Shown: positions 50,037 to 62,254, counted from the first letter of the stretch. The stretch: 64,000 nt of DNA from Diadophis punctatus similis (GCA_023053685.1 JALIGW010000001.1:54805359-54869358), one strand, 5' to 3'. A program made the numbers and translations. The notes: generated by a model from the sequence alone, not told the origin.

Positions 50037-51278
50037 TTCTCCACAGTTAAATAACAGAGAGTCAGTGCAAGGTCAGCAGGCCCTTGGAACATTTCTCAGG
50101 AGCTATTAGACAAGTTACGAATTACAAATTGTCTATCCTGTTTGCTCAATCAGTATAGAAAGACATCTTCATATCTACTTATCCATGAAGATTTTTTTTC
50201 TGTGATAGTTCTAATCTCTCAGTAAATTGTTTTCATTATTATTAATTAAGATGCACAACCAGTAGCACATGCTATGAAAAATTTATCAGTACTGCAGAAT
50301 GAAAACAAAACTGGACTGAATGGAAACAAAAAAATATATTTGTCAAATTGAAGAACTAATAGGTTTTAGTCACAATACTTTGCCTGAAACCCAAAGTATT
50401 AAGGTTTTGCCTGAAACCCAAAGTATTAAGTACCGTATGTGATTACAACAGATTTAAGCCTAAGCCAGAACTATATCTAGTAACTACATATATGAAGTAG
50501 TAGTACAAGATCGGAAGATGTGGAGAGACTTGCCCCATAGAATTGCCAAGAGTCAGATTCAGCTAAATAGATAACATCATCATCTTTATCAGAAAAAGCC
50601 TGCTCCTCAAATATAAAAATGAGAAAAAAGCAAATGTTTTAAAGTTCAAGAGAAACACAGTATCTGTATTGTAATATCTAGCAAATTACTAATAAAGGAT
50701 GTAATTAAACCAGGAAATACTGAAGTGCAAGCAATAATAGGTAAACCAAAACCAGGATGCCAGAAAAAGGTCCATAGGATCATGGAAATAGTAAATTATG
50801 TCTTGAAATTCATTCCTCTTGGGCTCAAATAACAAATCTTGGGACATTATCATGCAAAGATGTGTCTGCCATTGGGCTTTAGCATATAACAAAGGATATC
50901 CAGATGCCACTTTATACACTACATGCAGCAGATGTGTAATCAAGAAACTAACTTGATAGTGTTGACTATTGCACGAATAAGCCATTTTATTTAGGAAGAA
51001 GGATTCAACCAAAAGTGATGGTAAATAATGACATGTTCCTTGCAATATGTTAAATATCTTTTGCCATAGTCCAAGATGATGATAATAAACACCTCTCTTT
51101 TCATTGCCTCCTCATATATGAGGAACACAGGAAATGGAGAACATTCTAGCAAAGGTTTAGAACAAAAGTAGGGAATAGAATCCTGATGGGCACTAATATT
51201 CCTACCAAAATCTCTTCTGTCATTAAGCACCCTGCCACAGCTGACTTTTAATTGTTCTGTTTCTTTTAATTAAACAAA
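50037..51278. other. CNIH3 intron 1, mostly unassigned
   Basis: The stretch about 50505-50560 (tggagagacttgccccatag, gagtcagattcagcta) resembles a Bov-B-type tail weakly. Nothing else seen. Confidence 0.4.
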
Positions 51279-51280
51279 TA

Positions 51281-51627
51281 CCGTATTTTTCAGAGTATAA
51301 GATGCACCGGAGTATAAGATGCACCTTAGTTTTGGGGGAAGAAAATAGGGGGAGTGGAAATCAACCTACCAGGTATTCATCTGGCTAGCGTCCTTAGTCT
51401 GGTCAGCTTCAGCACATTATTTTATCCCCTGGTTAGGGCTGAAAAAAACCTTTTTCAGAGGGAGTAGCAATGAAAACAAGCCTAAGAGCCGGGAAGATTG
51501 CTAGCACCTCATTAGGGTTGGGGAAAAAAGCTTCAAAAAAGCTACATTCGGAGTATAAGATGCACCCAAATTTTCAGCCTCTTTTTTGGGGGGGGGGAAG
51601 GTGCATCTTATACTCCGAAAAATACGG
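51281..51627. mobile_element. TA-flanked transposon family, short copy
   Basis: The ends are ccgtatttttcagagtataa and tactccgaaaaatacgg. TA precedes the left end; the right flank has changed to GA. Subterminal cttaataagatgcacc-like repeats occur at both ends. At 347 bp it is an internally deleted form. Confidence 0.85.
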
Positions 51628-52671
51628 GAAAATCAGATTTTGGCATATTGCAAACTAATGAATGAGTTTCCATCATCACTATTATTTCCATCAATGCCTA
51701 CAGAGTTCACATAAATCTTACAGGAATTTTGAGAAAATAAAAAACAGATAATTGGCTACCTTCTGTGGACATTTCCTCTAATATTTCTCCTATTTCCTTT
51801 TTATACAGGTCTTGATTTCCTCTTTCTGCAGTCATTCAGTTTTCACACTAATTACTTTAACTTTTTTTCTTTCAGATTCATTTTACCCCATAATCCAGTA
51901 ATAATATAATCTGTCTGCACTCACAACTTCTTTTCTTTGTATCTTTCATTATTTTCCTCAGTTTTCTAGCATAACCAAATAATGCAAGCATGTTTTAGGA
52001 TAATTTCCTATGTATATGCAAGACTTGAATACATTATTTCATACTCTCTTATATACATTTTAGCCCTTTCACTCATAATTAAATGTACATCTTCACTTCC
52101 ATACTTATACTCATCAACCCTGTTCCCCAAGATCAAACCAACATCAGTTGAATTTGTTACCTCATTCCTCTTCTCTATTAGTTTTATAACACAATAAAAC
52201 AATTTTCCTTTCACACATTGTATACGTTAATTCATGTTGTTTACTGTGTACACCTCTTGCATTCCACGTCACAGTCTTACATATGTCATGGCTGTGCTAG
52301 ACTGTCAGTTGGTACATCCTCATTGCCCATCATGGCTATAGTCAGTTGAGGCTTTGTGTGCAATTTTTAGTTAGATACAGAAAATGTAGATTAGATTATC
52401 AGCCTTAGTTATAATGATGCCACATATAGATTAGTAAATAGGAGGGCCATAGCAATCAGTTTCATTAAATTTTGGCCAATAAACAACAATTACAATCAAA
52501 GTTTTACCTCAGATATCTATGCAAATTATATTGAAAAGAGCTTTAAGGCCTAGCAGTTAAATGCAGGATTCTAATACATGCTCAGGATTCAAATCATTTT
52601 GCATTGTGGATAAAAAAAAGGATTCTGAATATTAACCAATGTTTGTAAGCATTAGAGTATTAGCATACCCT
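51628..52671. other. CNIH3 intron 1, unassigned
   Basis: The minus strand at about 52215-52010 has a frame with VTNSTDVGLILGNRVDEYKY, which could be a retroelement remnant; no family is assignable. Confidence 0.4.
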
Positions 52672-52775
52672 AAACTATTATCAATATCACAATAAACAAT
52701 AAACCAATATAAAACGTGTGTTTGTGTGTGTGTGTTTTATATTGGTTAATTGTGATATTGATAATAGTTTATGTA
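52672..52775. repeat. AT-rich palindrome with GT loop, upstream of CNIH3 exon 2
   Basis: Arms of about 45 bp (taaactattatcaatatcac, aaccaatataaaac) mirror gttttatattggtt and gtgatattgataatagttta around a short GT repeat. It ends about 170 bp before the exon 2 acceptor. Confidence 0.85.
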
Positions 52776-52944
52776 TATGTATTTATGTTTATATGTAAGA
52801 TTTTTATGGCTAAAAAACAGGTTTTTCAGACAGTAATACCGTGTGCTGCCTTGAAAATTTTTCACCACAGCAGAAGAAGAATACATAATTGTTAAAAGCA
52901 CAAATTTGAAAGTAGCATAATGGTTTGAATTTTGATTTTTGTAG

Positions 52945-53013
52945 ATAATTGCATTTGACGAGTTAAAGACAGACTTCAAGAGTCCTATAGACCAGTGCAA
53001 CCCAACAAATGCG
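52945..53013 (+). CDS. CNIH3: CNIH3 coding exon 2
   Basis: This exon encodes 23 residues, IIAFDELKTDFKSPIDQCNP followed by TNA. It continues directly in phase 0 from exon 1 (...IWH then IIAFDEL). The upstream acceptor is a T-rich tract ending in GTAG, and the downstream donor is GTAAGTA at 53014. IIAFDELxTD(F/Y)KxPIDQ is the signature that follows helix 1 in all cornichons. Compared with the mammalian CNIH3 I remember, the differences are Lys for Arg in ELKTDF and Thr-Asn before the final Ala. Both are conservative. Exon 1 lies 38 kb upstream, across an intron packed with transposons. Confidence 0.96.
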
Positions 53014-53584
53014 GTAAGTACTGCTCTAACTAACATTTAATTAAAACTATATTTTGAAAATGTAGTGTTAAATGTAATCTTATGATTTTCAATAAGCATT
53101 GAAAAATACCATTCCTAGTGCCTTCACTGACAGGCCCTTATAGTTTTCTTGGCAACCATATGCAAGTTGATTGCCATTGTCTTTGACCTCCCTGTCCAAA
53201 CCCTCTATAAGTGATTTTTATTTTAATATGTAAATATAGTGAGCCTGGTCTTGACATAATTATTTCTGATTCAGAAATGAAGGTTCCTGCAATAAAACCC
53301 CATAAACTGAAGGCTGATTCATGCAATCTATAATTGGCTAAGGTATTTAATGCTGGTTGCATGCTGCAGCTGAATGCTCTGTAGAGAGACATACTTTCTA
53401 TAGAGGTGATATAAATAAACATAATTTATAGGTGCACTTCTCAAGGAAAATTTGTGGCCCCACTGTCTTCATTAGACTCTGAGAAAAAGCTAAATAAATA
53501 AATAAATCTTTAGAAAGGATTCCTTTGGAGGTCAAATAAAACCACGATTTCCTGCAGGATGAACTAGATACAATTATTTAATGC

Positions 53585-53960
53585 TAACTTCTTATTTACT
53601 GAATGTTGAATGTTGACAAATGGCTAACAATATAAAAATTAAAATTAAAACATGATAAAAACAAGGCAAAGTAATATTGCAAGAGAGTAACAAATTATAA
53701 TAGTATTATAATAATGTAATGTTAGATGGGCATGCCTAAAGAAATGTATGTTAGATGACCTTCTAAATGCAAAGAGATGTAATAATATCTGCACCCAATT
53801 CCATAACTTTGAAGTGATGGGGAACCAGGTTGCTAATAGCAGTCCAAGGCATATACCGGTAGTCTGCAGAGAAGCAATTAACAGACTGGCATACAATTCA
53901 AGAAGTTTGGGAGCAGCTCAAGGGATCAGGAGTAGTTTTTGATTGCAGCAGGATGCAAAT
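53585..53960 (-). mobile_element. Possible degraded LINE 3' region
   Basis: The phrases gaccttctaaatgcaaagag and cacccaattccataactttg resemble a common squamate LINE 3' region in reverse. An A/T-rich stretch at the left could be its tail. The match is weak. Confidence 0.35.
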
Positions 53961-54240
53961 GCAATAAATAGACAAAGAATGCAGATGACACTGTCTCAGG
54001 TTCAGGATAATACAAGCCTTGTACAGTTCTTAAATCTCTTCTGGAACTTCCAGGAGGAGACTTGAATCATCCATATTCTGTTTTTAAGCAATCATTGTTT
54101 CCTAGAATTCATGGAACTGTGTTTTGTTTAAATTGTAATGCTCAAGACAGGATCAGGTGCCATAGTTTGCCTTTGGACTGTTTGACATAATTGGAGTATA
54201 AAATCTCCAGCTTAAATTAGTGTATTTTAATGTGGGATGT

Positions 54241-54338
54241 AGGAGTCCTGGTGGCACAGTGGTTAGAATGCAGTATTTCAGGCTGTTCTCAGTCTGGAGT
54301 TTGATCCTCACACGCTCGAGGTTGACTCAGCCTTTCTT
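54241..54338 (+). mobile_element. tRNA-derived SINE, 5' part only
   Basis: The head taggagtcctggtggcacag and ggttagaatgcagta, then ctcgaggttgactcagcctt, after which the sequence passes into the L2 fragment. Confidence 0.75.
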
Positions 54339-54728
54339 TCCTGATTGGAAAGGATCCGGATAATCCACTTCCTCCAAGGCCCTTTGAAGCTGTTGCATAA
54401 CCATCTTCTCCACCACCCTCAAGAAAGGGAAGAGAGACACTGGACAAAAATTGTCCAGTATGGTGGGATCCAATGATGGTTTCTTGTTGAGGGGTGAACC
54501 AAGGCCTTCTTAAGAGATAAAGAAACAACTCTCTCACTCAAAGAAGACTCAACCTTCACCAGAACCCATTCACACAACACCTCCCAGGCCACTTTGACAA
54601 ACAAGGCAAGGTATGGATCTAAAAAGCAGATGGCAAAGCTTACAGTACTGAGGAACCTGTCCACTTCCTCAGGTCTAATTGGTTGCAAGATAACCAGGCA
54701 AGACTTCTCCCTGGGCATCTCCTCATCA
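54325..54728 (-). pseudogene. L2 LINE reverse transcriptase fragment
   Basis: The minus strand encodes VEKMVMQQLQRALEEVDYPD then PFQSG near 54410-54330, and upstream KPSLDP..LDN...VSLFPFL. This is the L2 RT region with PVSNLPFLxKVVE and LDPFQSGF. Frames are broken. A partial SINE adjoins it on the left. Confidence 0.75.
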
Positions 54729-56347
54729 TTTTTTTTTTATCCTGACATGTGAGCACATATTGTCTAGCATGCACTAGATGAATAGAGAAGTGGGAATGTG
54801 TGAGGCTAAGCCTTCCCACAGTTTTGCATCAGTTGGGAATCTGTCTTCCTCATTGTATTTAAATAATTTAATGGCAAACTAGTGAGGTTTGTAAATTGCC
54901 TTGCACTGATCATTATCTTCCCTCTTTCTCCCAATTTTGTTTTCACTGACTGACAGCAGCTCTCAAATATTTCGGATATAGATCTTTATTAAAGCTGTGT
55001 GAAGCACCACAATCTGTGTTCTTTGGAAAGCTTGTGCAGCTGGTTATCTTTATATTTGTGTACATATGCTGACTACACTTTCTCTGGAATTACCAATGAA
55101 ATGAAGCAGCTGCACATGCATTCACACATGTTGACAGCCAGGGAAAAGGAGCTGAACAAGCCTTCCAAATGACATGCCTGCTCTAACATTTTGAGGATGG
55201 GGAGGGGGCTTGCAATTTCTGGTGTGCTTAGCAAAGCACTCTCTTTCAAATGCTTTGTGCAATCCCAATGTTTAGTCATCCAGTCCCTGGGTTTTTTTAA
55301 ACTCAAGTTGCCATAGATCACACTTGGATCTAAAACGGGGATGCAAGTGATCTGATTTGCAACTTTCCTCATAGGGTACAGGACTATACCTCTCAACAGA
55401 ATATAATGTGGTAACCCCATCCATAGATATGGCCCTGCAGTTTGCTATGTAACATCTGCTCAAATTATGTAATGGGAAAACAGTTCTGTGAAACCTCAAC
55501 CCCAAGGTGATCCAGTTTAAGAAGTAACTGATAGTAGATCTTGTATGCTTAAGTCTGATATTTATAATTAACTATAATACCTACTCTGCTATTTCTAGAA
55601 AAGTACCCACAATTCAAGTTTCTGCTGATCTCTCATTTAGCCAACTGTACTGTACATCCTAAGGAAGCATTTTTCCCCTTTAGAGAACATTTTTACCTTT
55701 AAACTCTGCAATAAAAGTTTAGCTACTTCAAGGCAGCATGAAAATACCTGCTGATCATGCAAGAATAATAGTTGTTACATATATACTATATTTTGAGAAG
55801 ATAAGGTGGGACTTTCACAGTATGAGGAGAAAGTATAAGATAAAGCAAAAAGTGTGCCTGCACAAAACACACACTTTGCTTTTGTCTCATAATGTTCTTT
55901 AGTACCATTATGTGTTTCTGTCTTCCATAATTCGTCCACTCTGTGGCAGCAAGCTCATCTTATATATCATGAAACTATAAGCTCCTTATTTTATCCCTTG
56001 CATGAATTTCCAGGAATCAGTTGCTAACTTTAAAGTTGCAGTAGAAAATTTGTAATTATCCAATCACTGCTGAACTACAGTTTCTAATATGTTGGGAGTT
56101 GCAGTTCAGATTTGGGACTAGTTCAGTTGCCTGGGCAAAAGTGAAAACATTTGATATAATTGAAATATGTTTAGATTATCTCAGTAGATAACTAAGGCAG
56201 TACCATGCAAATTATATCAGAGGCTAGTATATTATAGACTTTCTTCTGAGATCAGGTAAAATATATGTTGATCCATACGATTTGTTCAATTTTAGGTCTC
56301 TTATATTGTATAGTTTTACTCCATCTTTTCCCACTTTCCTTTGACAG
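54729..56347. other. CNIH3 intron 2, distal part
   Basis: No repeat or exon recognised besides the exon 3 acceptor at its end. Confidence 0.5.
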
Positions 56348-56395
56348 CGAGAGCGGTTGAGAAACATTGAACGGATCTGCTTTCTTCTGAGAAAG
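56348..56395 (+). CDS. CNIH3: CNIH3 coding exon 3 (CNIH2/3-specific insert)
   Basis: This exon encodes exactly 16 residues, RERLRNIERICFLLRK, in phase 0 at both ends. The acceptor is a pyrimidine run ending ttgacag and the donor is GTAAAA at 56396. From family knowledge, this block is present in CNIH2 and CNIH3 and absent from CNIH1 and CNIH4, where the sequence runs straight from the PIDQCN region to LVLPEY. It is linked to AMPA-receptor binding. Phe-Leu-Leu (not Cys-Leu-Leu) after Ile-Cys supports CNIH3 over CNIH2. The next exon, expected to begin LVLPEYS, was looked for in 56396-64000 and not seen, so the gene is incomplete here. Confidence 0.95.
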
Positions 56396-56454
56396 GTAAA
56401 AATTAATTCAGATTGATTTTGTTGAAGGGAAGCAAACCATCATGTTCTTATGAG

Positions 56455-56620
56455 CAGCAATAAATTCTCCTTTTTAATAGTAATTTTATTAAAATTACAA
56501 CTGTGATAAAAACGAATACAAATCAAAAATATAAAAATAGAAGGTACAGAAAGAAAAAGAAAATAGAAAATAAAAAAGAAAAAAAATAAAATTATAGTAG
56601 AGAAAAATAAAATAAATATA
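56455..56620 (-). mobile_element. Possible L1 3' end in reverse
   Basis: T-rich to A-rich sequence beginning ttaatagtaattttattaaa, resembling a LINE 3' terminus in reverse and lying just beyond CNIH3 exon 3. The TA-flanked element is inserted at its right edge, and similar T-rich L1-like DNA continues at 57750-58410 and 58645-59260. Weak evidence. Confidence 0.4.
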
Positions 56621-56622
56621 TA

Positions 56623-57746
56623 CCGCATTTTTCGGAGTATAAGACACACCGGAGTATAAGACGCACCTTAGTTTTGGGGGAGGAAAATAAGGAAAAAAGG
56701 CCTCTGCCTCCCAGCAATTTGCCAAACAGCAAACAGCAAACAGTACAGATGATATACACTGTTTGCTGTGTATTTCTGTGCATGTGTGCTTGACCCATAG
56801 AAATAGCAAAGAATTGGAGAAATGTACATTATGGCAGTATATTAATGCCAGAAAGTTTTCTTAAATGTAATCACACTAACTCCTCCCAATTATTTAAATA
56901 GATCTACTCCAAACATGACTAAGTCAGGGTTTAACTCAGCTGCCTTATTTTAATACTACAACAAGACACTCTTACATTTCAGACTATACTTGTACACATG
57001 CTGTTAAAATTGATGTGGCTTTCTGGAAGTATTGTTATTCTCTGCTATTTAAAAGAAGATACAATAGCATTGGGCCTCCAGAGCAAGCATTCATTTTAAA
57101 AAGCATCTTCATTTTGTTAAGTTGTCTAGAACAATAATAAAGCAGTCTTTAAAAAATAAGTCTAATAATTTGAACATTCTACAAACATTTTTTTAATAGC
57201 AATAGCACTTAGACTTATATACAGCTTCATAGTGCTTTACAGCCCTCTCTAAGCGGTTTACAGAGTTCAGCATATTGCCCCCAACAATCTGGGTCCTCAT
57301 TTTACCCACCTCAGAAGGATGGAAGGCTGAGTCAACCTTGAGCCGGTGAGATTTGAACAGCTGAACTGCTGAATTGCAGTGCTGCATTTTAACCACTGCG
57401 CCACCTTGGCTCTTGAGTAAATTTATAGTTATTTCCTTACCTTGCAGTTTCAGCAGTCCAACATTGCCAGCAGTTTACCTCCCAGCAATTTGTCTCCTTG
57501 CAGCTACCGTAGTTAGTTTCATTTTAGCATGTGGCTTGTCAGTCAGCTGTGGGTCGGGAGGCAGATAATCACTTGCTTGTGCTAATCAGGCTCTGCCCTG
57601 TTTGCTGCAAGGAGGTAAATTGCTGGGAGGCAGAGGCCAAAGGGTGGGGGTGACTGGGTGGGGCTACATTCGGTGTATAAGACGCACCCAAGTTTTCACC
57701 CTCTTTTGGGGGGTAAAAAGGTGCGTCTTATACTCCAAAAATATGG
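56623..57746 (-). mobile_element. TA-flanked transposon family, ~1.1-kb copy
   Basis: This is the inverted counterpart of 1131-2127. Read in reverse, it matches that copy nearly throughout, from the cttttggcctctgcctcc region to the ggaggagttagtgtgattac region. It is flanked by TA. It carries a SINE (57197-57413) that the other copy lacks, and lacks the MITE that the other copy carries. Its insertion point lies in DNA that looks like an old L1 3' region. Confidence 0.85.
57197..57413 (-). mobile_element. tRNA-derived SINE inserted in the TA-flanked transposon
   Basis: Reverse copy from agcaatagcacttagactta to ccactgcgccaccttggctc. The paralogous copy at 1131-2127 lacks it, so the insertion is later than that family's spread. 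Confidence 0.88.
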
Positions 57747-57749
57747 TAA

Positions 57750-58415
57750 ATGACTTCCCTTCATCACAATATATAGTAGAAACAATTTTTAACTTAGTGC
57801 CTTCTCTTAAAGTACAACAGATGATCTATTCTTCCCATATCACATCTCTCATCTATAAACTAATCCTTAAAACCTCATCATCTCAGTCCTGATGTCAGCA
57901 AAAGTCCATTAAAATTATCAGAGATAACAACAGATCTATCTTAACCTTGATCAAATAATCCACCTTTATATTCCTTCCTTTTATTTTTAATAATCTTGAT
58001 CTATAGTTCCTTCAAAGAATGTTCTAAAATTTTATGTCGTTCCATTTTTCTTTGTTTCATCTCACAAAATTCTTCAAAGCTTTATCAACCCTTTTTTGTA
58101 GACCCAGTATGGGAAGATTATCCAGGTCATTCTCCTGGTTTGTTATTTATGTATCCCTTTTACTTATTAAGGAAACAGCTGGTTTCTTTTTTATTGTACT
58201 TTTGATACTAACTTCTGGGTCCATTGTTCAAAAATACCCTTCAGTAAGTTGAATGTTAAAATATTTTGTTCCATTCTGTATTCGTAAGTAAAATTTAAAT
58301 GTTCTTTTCTTTTAATTGTCATCTTTAGTTCCTTCTAGTTACTTCAGTGTCCAACCTTTAAGGACCCAGACTTTTTAAAAAAAGAATTCAAAATAAAAAA
58401 TATTTTCCCACAGGA
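57750..58415 (-). mobile_element. Possible old L1 sequence
   Basis: Short phrases such as aaagtacaacagatgatcta and ctcatctataaactaatcct resemble squamate L1 non-coding sequence in reverse. No ORF1 or ORF2 domain is visible. Confidence 0.35.
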
Positions 58416-58642
58416 AGCAATAGCACTTTTCTTATATACCGCTTCATAGTGCTTTACAGCCCTCTCTAAGCGGTTTACAGAGTTCAGCATATTGCCCCCA
58501 ACAATCTGGGTCCTCATTTTACCGACCTCGGAAGGATGGAAGGCTGAGTCAACCTTGAGCCTAGTGAGATTTGAACAGCTGAACTGTTGAACTAGCAGTC
58601 AGCCTGCAATGGCTGCATTTAACCACTGCACCACTTCAGCTC
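58416..58642 (-). mobile_element. tRNA-derived SINE, reverse
   Basis: From agcaatagcacttttcttat to ccactgcaccacttcagctc. aggaag occurs on both sides, a short possible target duplication. Confidence 0.85.
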
Positions 58643-58644
58643 CT

Positions 58645-59260
58645 CTAGGAAGGATTCTTATACTTAATTTCAAAATCTTATTTCAAATTTATCTGTGTGT
58701 AACTTTTAAAATCAAAGTTTTGTTTACCATTGCTGTTTATTCCAAAATAATTTATTTAAGTCTTTAAACTTTTATTTAAATCTTCCTTCACTAAGAAATG
58801 AAAGAAATTCACCTGGTGGTGTAAAATTTGTCGATCCAAAAGTCCTAATAGCTGAAATGCAGTTAAGCAATTTCTGAAAATGATTAGAAAAGGAAATATG
58901 CAAACCCAGTGCCCTTCAAATTTCCAACTATGGGTTGAATAGGATAGCTATTCCCATATCTTCGAGAGCACTAATCCCACCGGAGACTGCTGTCTTCTGA
59001 TTTTCTTATAAGGAACAGCTTTGAGAAGAATTTGTGGATGATCTCGACGGTGCATTGTGGATGGTCCATTTCTTGTCGTAAGAACTGGTCTCCTTGCTGG
59101 CTCTTCATTCTGCTGCAGGCTTCAGCTACGCTTTTAACAGAGCTGACTTCAGTTTGCCATTTCTTCCCTAGAAGTCAATAATAATGCATTCTCGATGGCA
59201 ACTCATTTTCTAGAGAAGGTTATAAATGGTAAAGAAAAAATTGACAGTTTGATGAACTTT
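58645..59260 (-). mobile_element. Possible old L1 5' region
   Basis: This continues the previous entry across the SINE. The phrases aaggaacagctttgagaaga and tggtccatttcttgtcgtaa look like repeated LINE 5' sequence, but I cannot confirm it. Confidence 0.35.
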
Positions 59261-60208
59261 GCAGAAAAGGAATGAAACTAACTACTGTACAAGGGACTTC
59301 CATTCATTCCCCCCCCCCCCCCAAAAAAAACCCCTGAACTTTTGAGAACATCATTCTGTTCATTTTTAAGACAATTTATAACATTTAGAAGCATAATTGG
59401 TGTCTGGCATCTATTTTTATCTTTCTGTACTTAGACCTATGATTGGTGTAATGATCCTAAATTTGGATATAATAAAAGGAATAATAGATATATAATAGAA
59501 TGCTATGCATGGTCTGAAGAAAATAGAAGAATTTTTTTCTTATTTTCTCCTGTGGTTTTTAGTCATATAATGAAGCTGAACTTGAAAGCTGAGTAATTTT
59601 ATTTTTTACGAAATAAATGGTTGCAAGGAGGCATGCTTCTTTTTCCCTTCGTCGTTTAACTGGCTGAGTGGTAAATGGCCTTCTTTTCTTCTATAGTGTA
59701 CTTTAATATCCATTTTTCTGTGTGGTTGGTTCATACAAGCAATTTTGTATAACTGCAATGAAAAACATTGAGAATTCTTTTTCCCTTCACACTTGTTGAA
59801 AATCATTTGCATTCATTTTTACACAGTGCTTGAACAGATTGGACACTCTTGACCTACATGCCAAATTTCTAATAATGAATTGAGAAAAAATGTGAGGAGA
59901 TTGGAGGAAATATTGTATTCATAACATTTTTTTTCTTATTCACATGTGTCTTGTCATGAACATGCTAGAAAGGAAACCCAGGATCTATGCAAATATGGCT
60001 GAAAATAAGTGGTATGCCCTCCACTCTCATTCCACCTCTCTTTGAGCATTTTATATATCAGAAACATTTTTTTACCTTACGAAACCGCAAGAAAATATTA
60101 TGCTGTATGCTTGCAAATATTTCCTTGTACCACAAAACATATCCTTTATTCAGATTATATTTGTTCTAAAGGATTTTTTAAAAGAAATGGTAAAAATTTG
60201 AGTATATA

Positions 60209-60600
60209 TAGTGGGGCAAAAAAGTATTTAGTCAGCCACCAATTGTGCAAGTTCTCCCACTTAAAAAGATGAGAGAGGCCTGTAATTGACATCATAGTAG
60301 ACCTCAACTATGAGAGACAAAATGAGAAAACAAATCCAGACAATCATATTGTGTTTTTTGGAAAGGTCTGTGAGAGCCAGAAATCTTGCTTGTTTGTAGG
60401 TGACCAAATACTTATTTTCCACCATAGTTTGCAAATAAATTCTTTCCAAATCACATAATCATAATTGTCTGGATTTGTTTTCTCATTTTGTTTCTCATAG
60501 TTGAGGTCTACCTATGATGTCAATTACAGGCCTCTCTCATCTTTTTAAGTGGGAGAACTTACACAATTGGTGGCTGACTAAATACTTTTTTGCCCCACTG
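60209..60600. mobile_element. Tc1-like foldback MITE
   Basis: It is a 392-bp element flanked by TA. Its arms begin agtggggcaaaaaagtattt and extend about 150 bp, with only a few differences between the left arm and the reverse complement of the right. The centre is about 70 bp. From memory, this terminal repeat belongs to a Tc1-type family abundant in teleost fish. No transposase is present. Near-identical arms point to recent activity relative to most repeats here. Confidence 0.88.
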
Positions 60601-60973
60601 TAAACACAGCCATAAGGATTTTTATGCTTTTATTATGTATGTGGGGTCTATTTTCTTTTCATTGTGCCTCCTCCTTTTGCTTGTGAAAAAATGAGAGAAG
60701 AAAGAAATGACAAATGACAAAACTCATATGAGTTTTGAAAATCAAGACAACTACTATATGGCAGAAAAAAATGCAAAAGACTCTTAGTGCTTTGCCCCAA
60801 CTGAGATGTTTGCCTTGGGCACAGCCCACTCTCCTTATGCCCCATTATGGGTTTAATTTCTTGCTACTTGTGGAAGGATTTATTCGATTCAGATAAATCT
60901 GCTTTTGAGATACTCTGTTCTCTGCCTGGGTGGATTGAAGAGGCTAAGATGCCCTGGTTGGGTGGATGCTTTA

Positions 60974-61189
60974 CAGGGGTGGGTTCTGGATCTTTTTGAT
61001 GCTGGGTTCCTCAGGGTTGTGCCGTGTGTGTGTGCGCGCTTTGCGCATGTGCAGCAATCAGAAAATAGCTTCTGCACTTCCAAGATGGCGGTGCCCACAG
61101 AGACACCAACAGAACCGGCTCCGTGATGTCATCGCCAAACTACTAATGGTTCTAAAGAACCGGTTAGAACCGGTAGGAACCCACCTCTG
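60974..61189. mobile_element. hAT element with CAGGGGTGGGTT ends, 216 bp
   Basis: It runs from caggggtgggttctgg to ggaacccacctctg, flanked by a perfect duplication, atgcttta (60966-60973 and 61190-61197). Inside are a ccaagatggcggtgcc motif and mirrored ggttctaaagaaccgg. Confidence 0.92.
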
Positions 61190-61197
61190 ATGCTTTA

Positions 61198-62157
61198 CCT
61201 TCATTATAAAAAATGGCAGACTCATGTTAAATCAGTAGAGATTCTATCCATGTTCATGTCTTTGGTTTTTAGAATATGCCTCTCAGCTTTAATTTCATAA
61301 TTAGACAGCTGTATACAAACATGCTCAACATTTTTATATCTATTTAATCAATAAAGTAAGATCTTATTGGAGTTATACAATATGCTTGATAATCTTTACA
61401 ATTCTGTCAAAGTGTAGTCTTCTACACTTCTTTATTATTGAAGAAGTGTATTTTCATAGTGACTTGTACTCCAAGATCCAATACCTAGCATTTCTACATT
61501 GGGCTTCAAGCTGCTTCTTGTCCTTGTAAGTGGTACCACCAATTACCTTAGTATTGAGATGAAGTCAAAAGCTCTTCTAAAAATAATATAACTGTTATTT
61601 GCTTAGCCACCTTTTGGTTTTAAGCTGTGACCCAATTTTTATAAAGCTAGCAACAGTCGGTGATCATTTTATTAATATATGTGCAAGGCATGGAGATGTC
61701 TTGCTGACATCAGCCTTTAATTTATTTCGAGTCTAAATATCCTTACTTACAGCAGAAATGGCAGCTCTTGGCTAAAACAGACTAAAACTGTAGAAACAAC
61801 AGACTGAAAGGAATAAAGAATAGCATATATTTCATAAACTCATTGGTTAATGCAGCTTGTCTTTGCTGATAAGCTGCTTTTTTGTGGAGTTTTTTGCTTT
61901 GGGAAGAAAGGAAAACAGGATAATTCAAGAAGCAATTGAATGGGATTGTTTTTGCCTACTTAGCAATTGTGAGGCATTCATGGTTTGGCAGCAGAGCTTT
62001 GGGGAGCAATTAGAACACAGTACTAATAAAACAAAAATTAGGACATGTGCAGCTTTTAACAACTCCTGAAGGTATCTGACCTCATTATAATATGGCTCCT
62101 CATGCCACCTCTAGTAGTCAGATATTTGTGTGCCTTTCTTCTTTTTAAAATGTCTGT
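61198..62157. other. CNIH3 intron 3, nothing identified
   Basis: AT-rich; no sign of the next CNIH3 exon. Confidence 0.5.
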
Positions 62158-62215
62158 TTGCCTGCCTGCCTAGCTAGCTAGCTAGCTACCTACCTACTTA
62201 TCTACCTACCTTTAT
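62158..62215. repeat. Mixed tetranucleotide repeat
   Basis: CCTG, then TAGC, then TACC units in succession. Confidence 0.9.
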
Positions 62216-62254
62216 TGCAAGACTTTAACATGGCTATTTTTCCTTTCCCTGACT

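Noticed and set aside
52008..52214. Coding exon on the minus strand
   Set aside because: A 68-codon frame without splice signals or known domain; at best a retroelement remnant.
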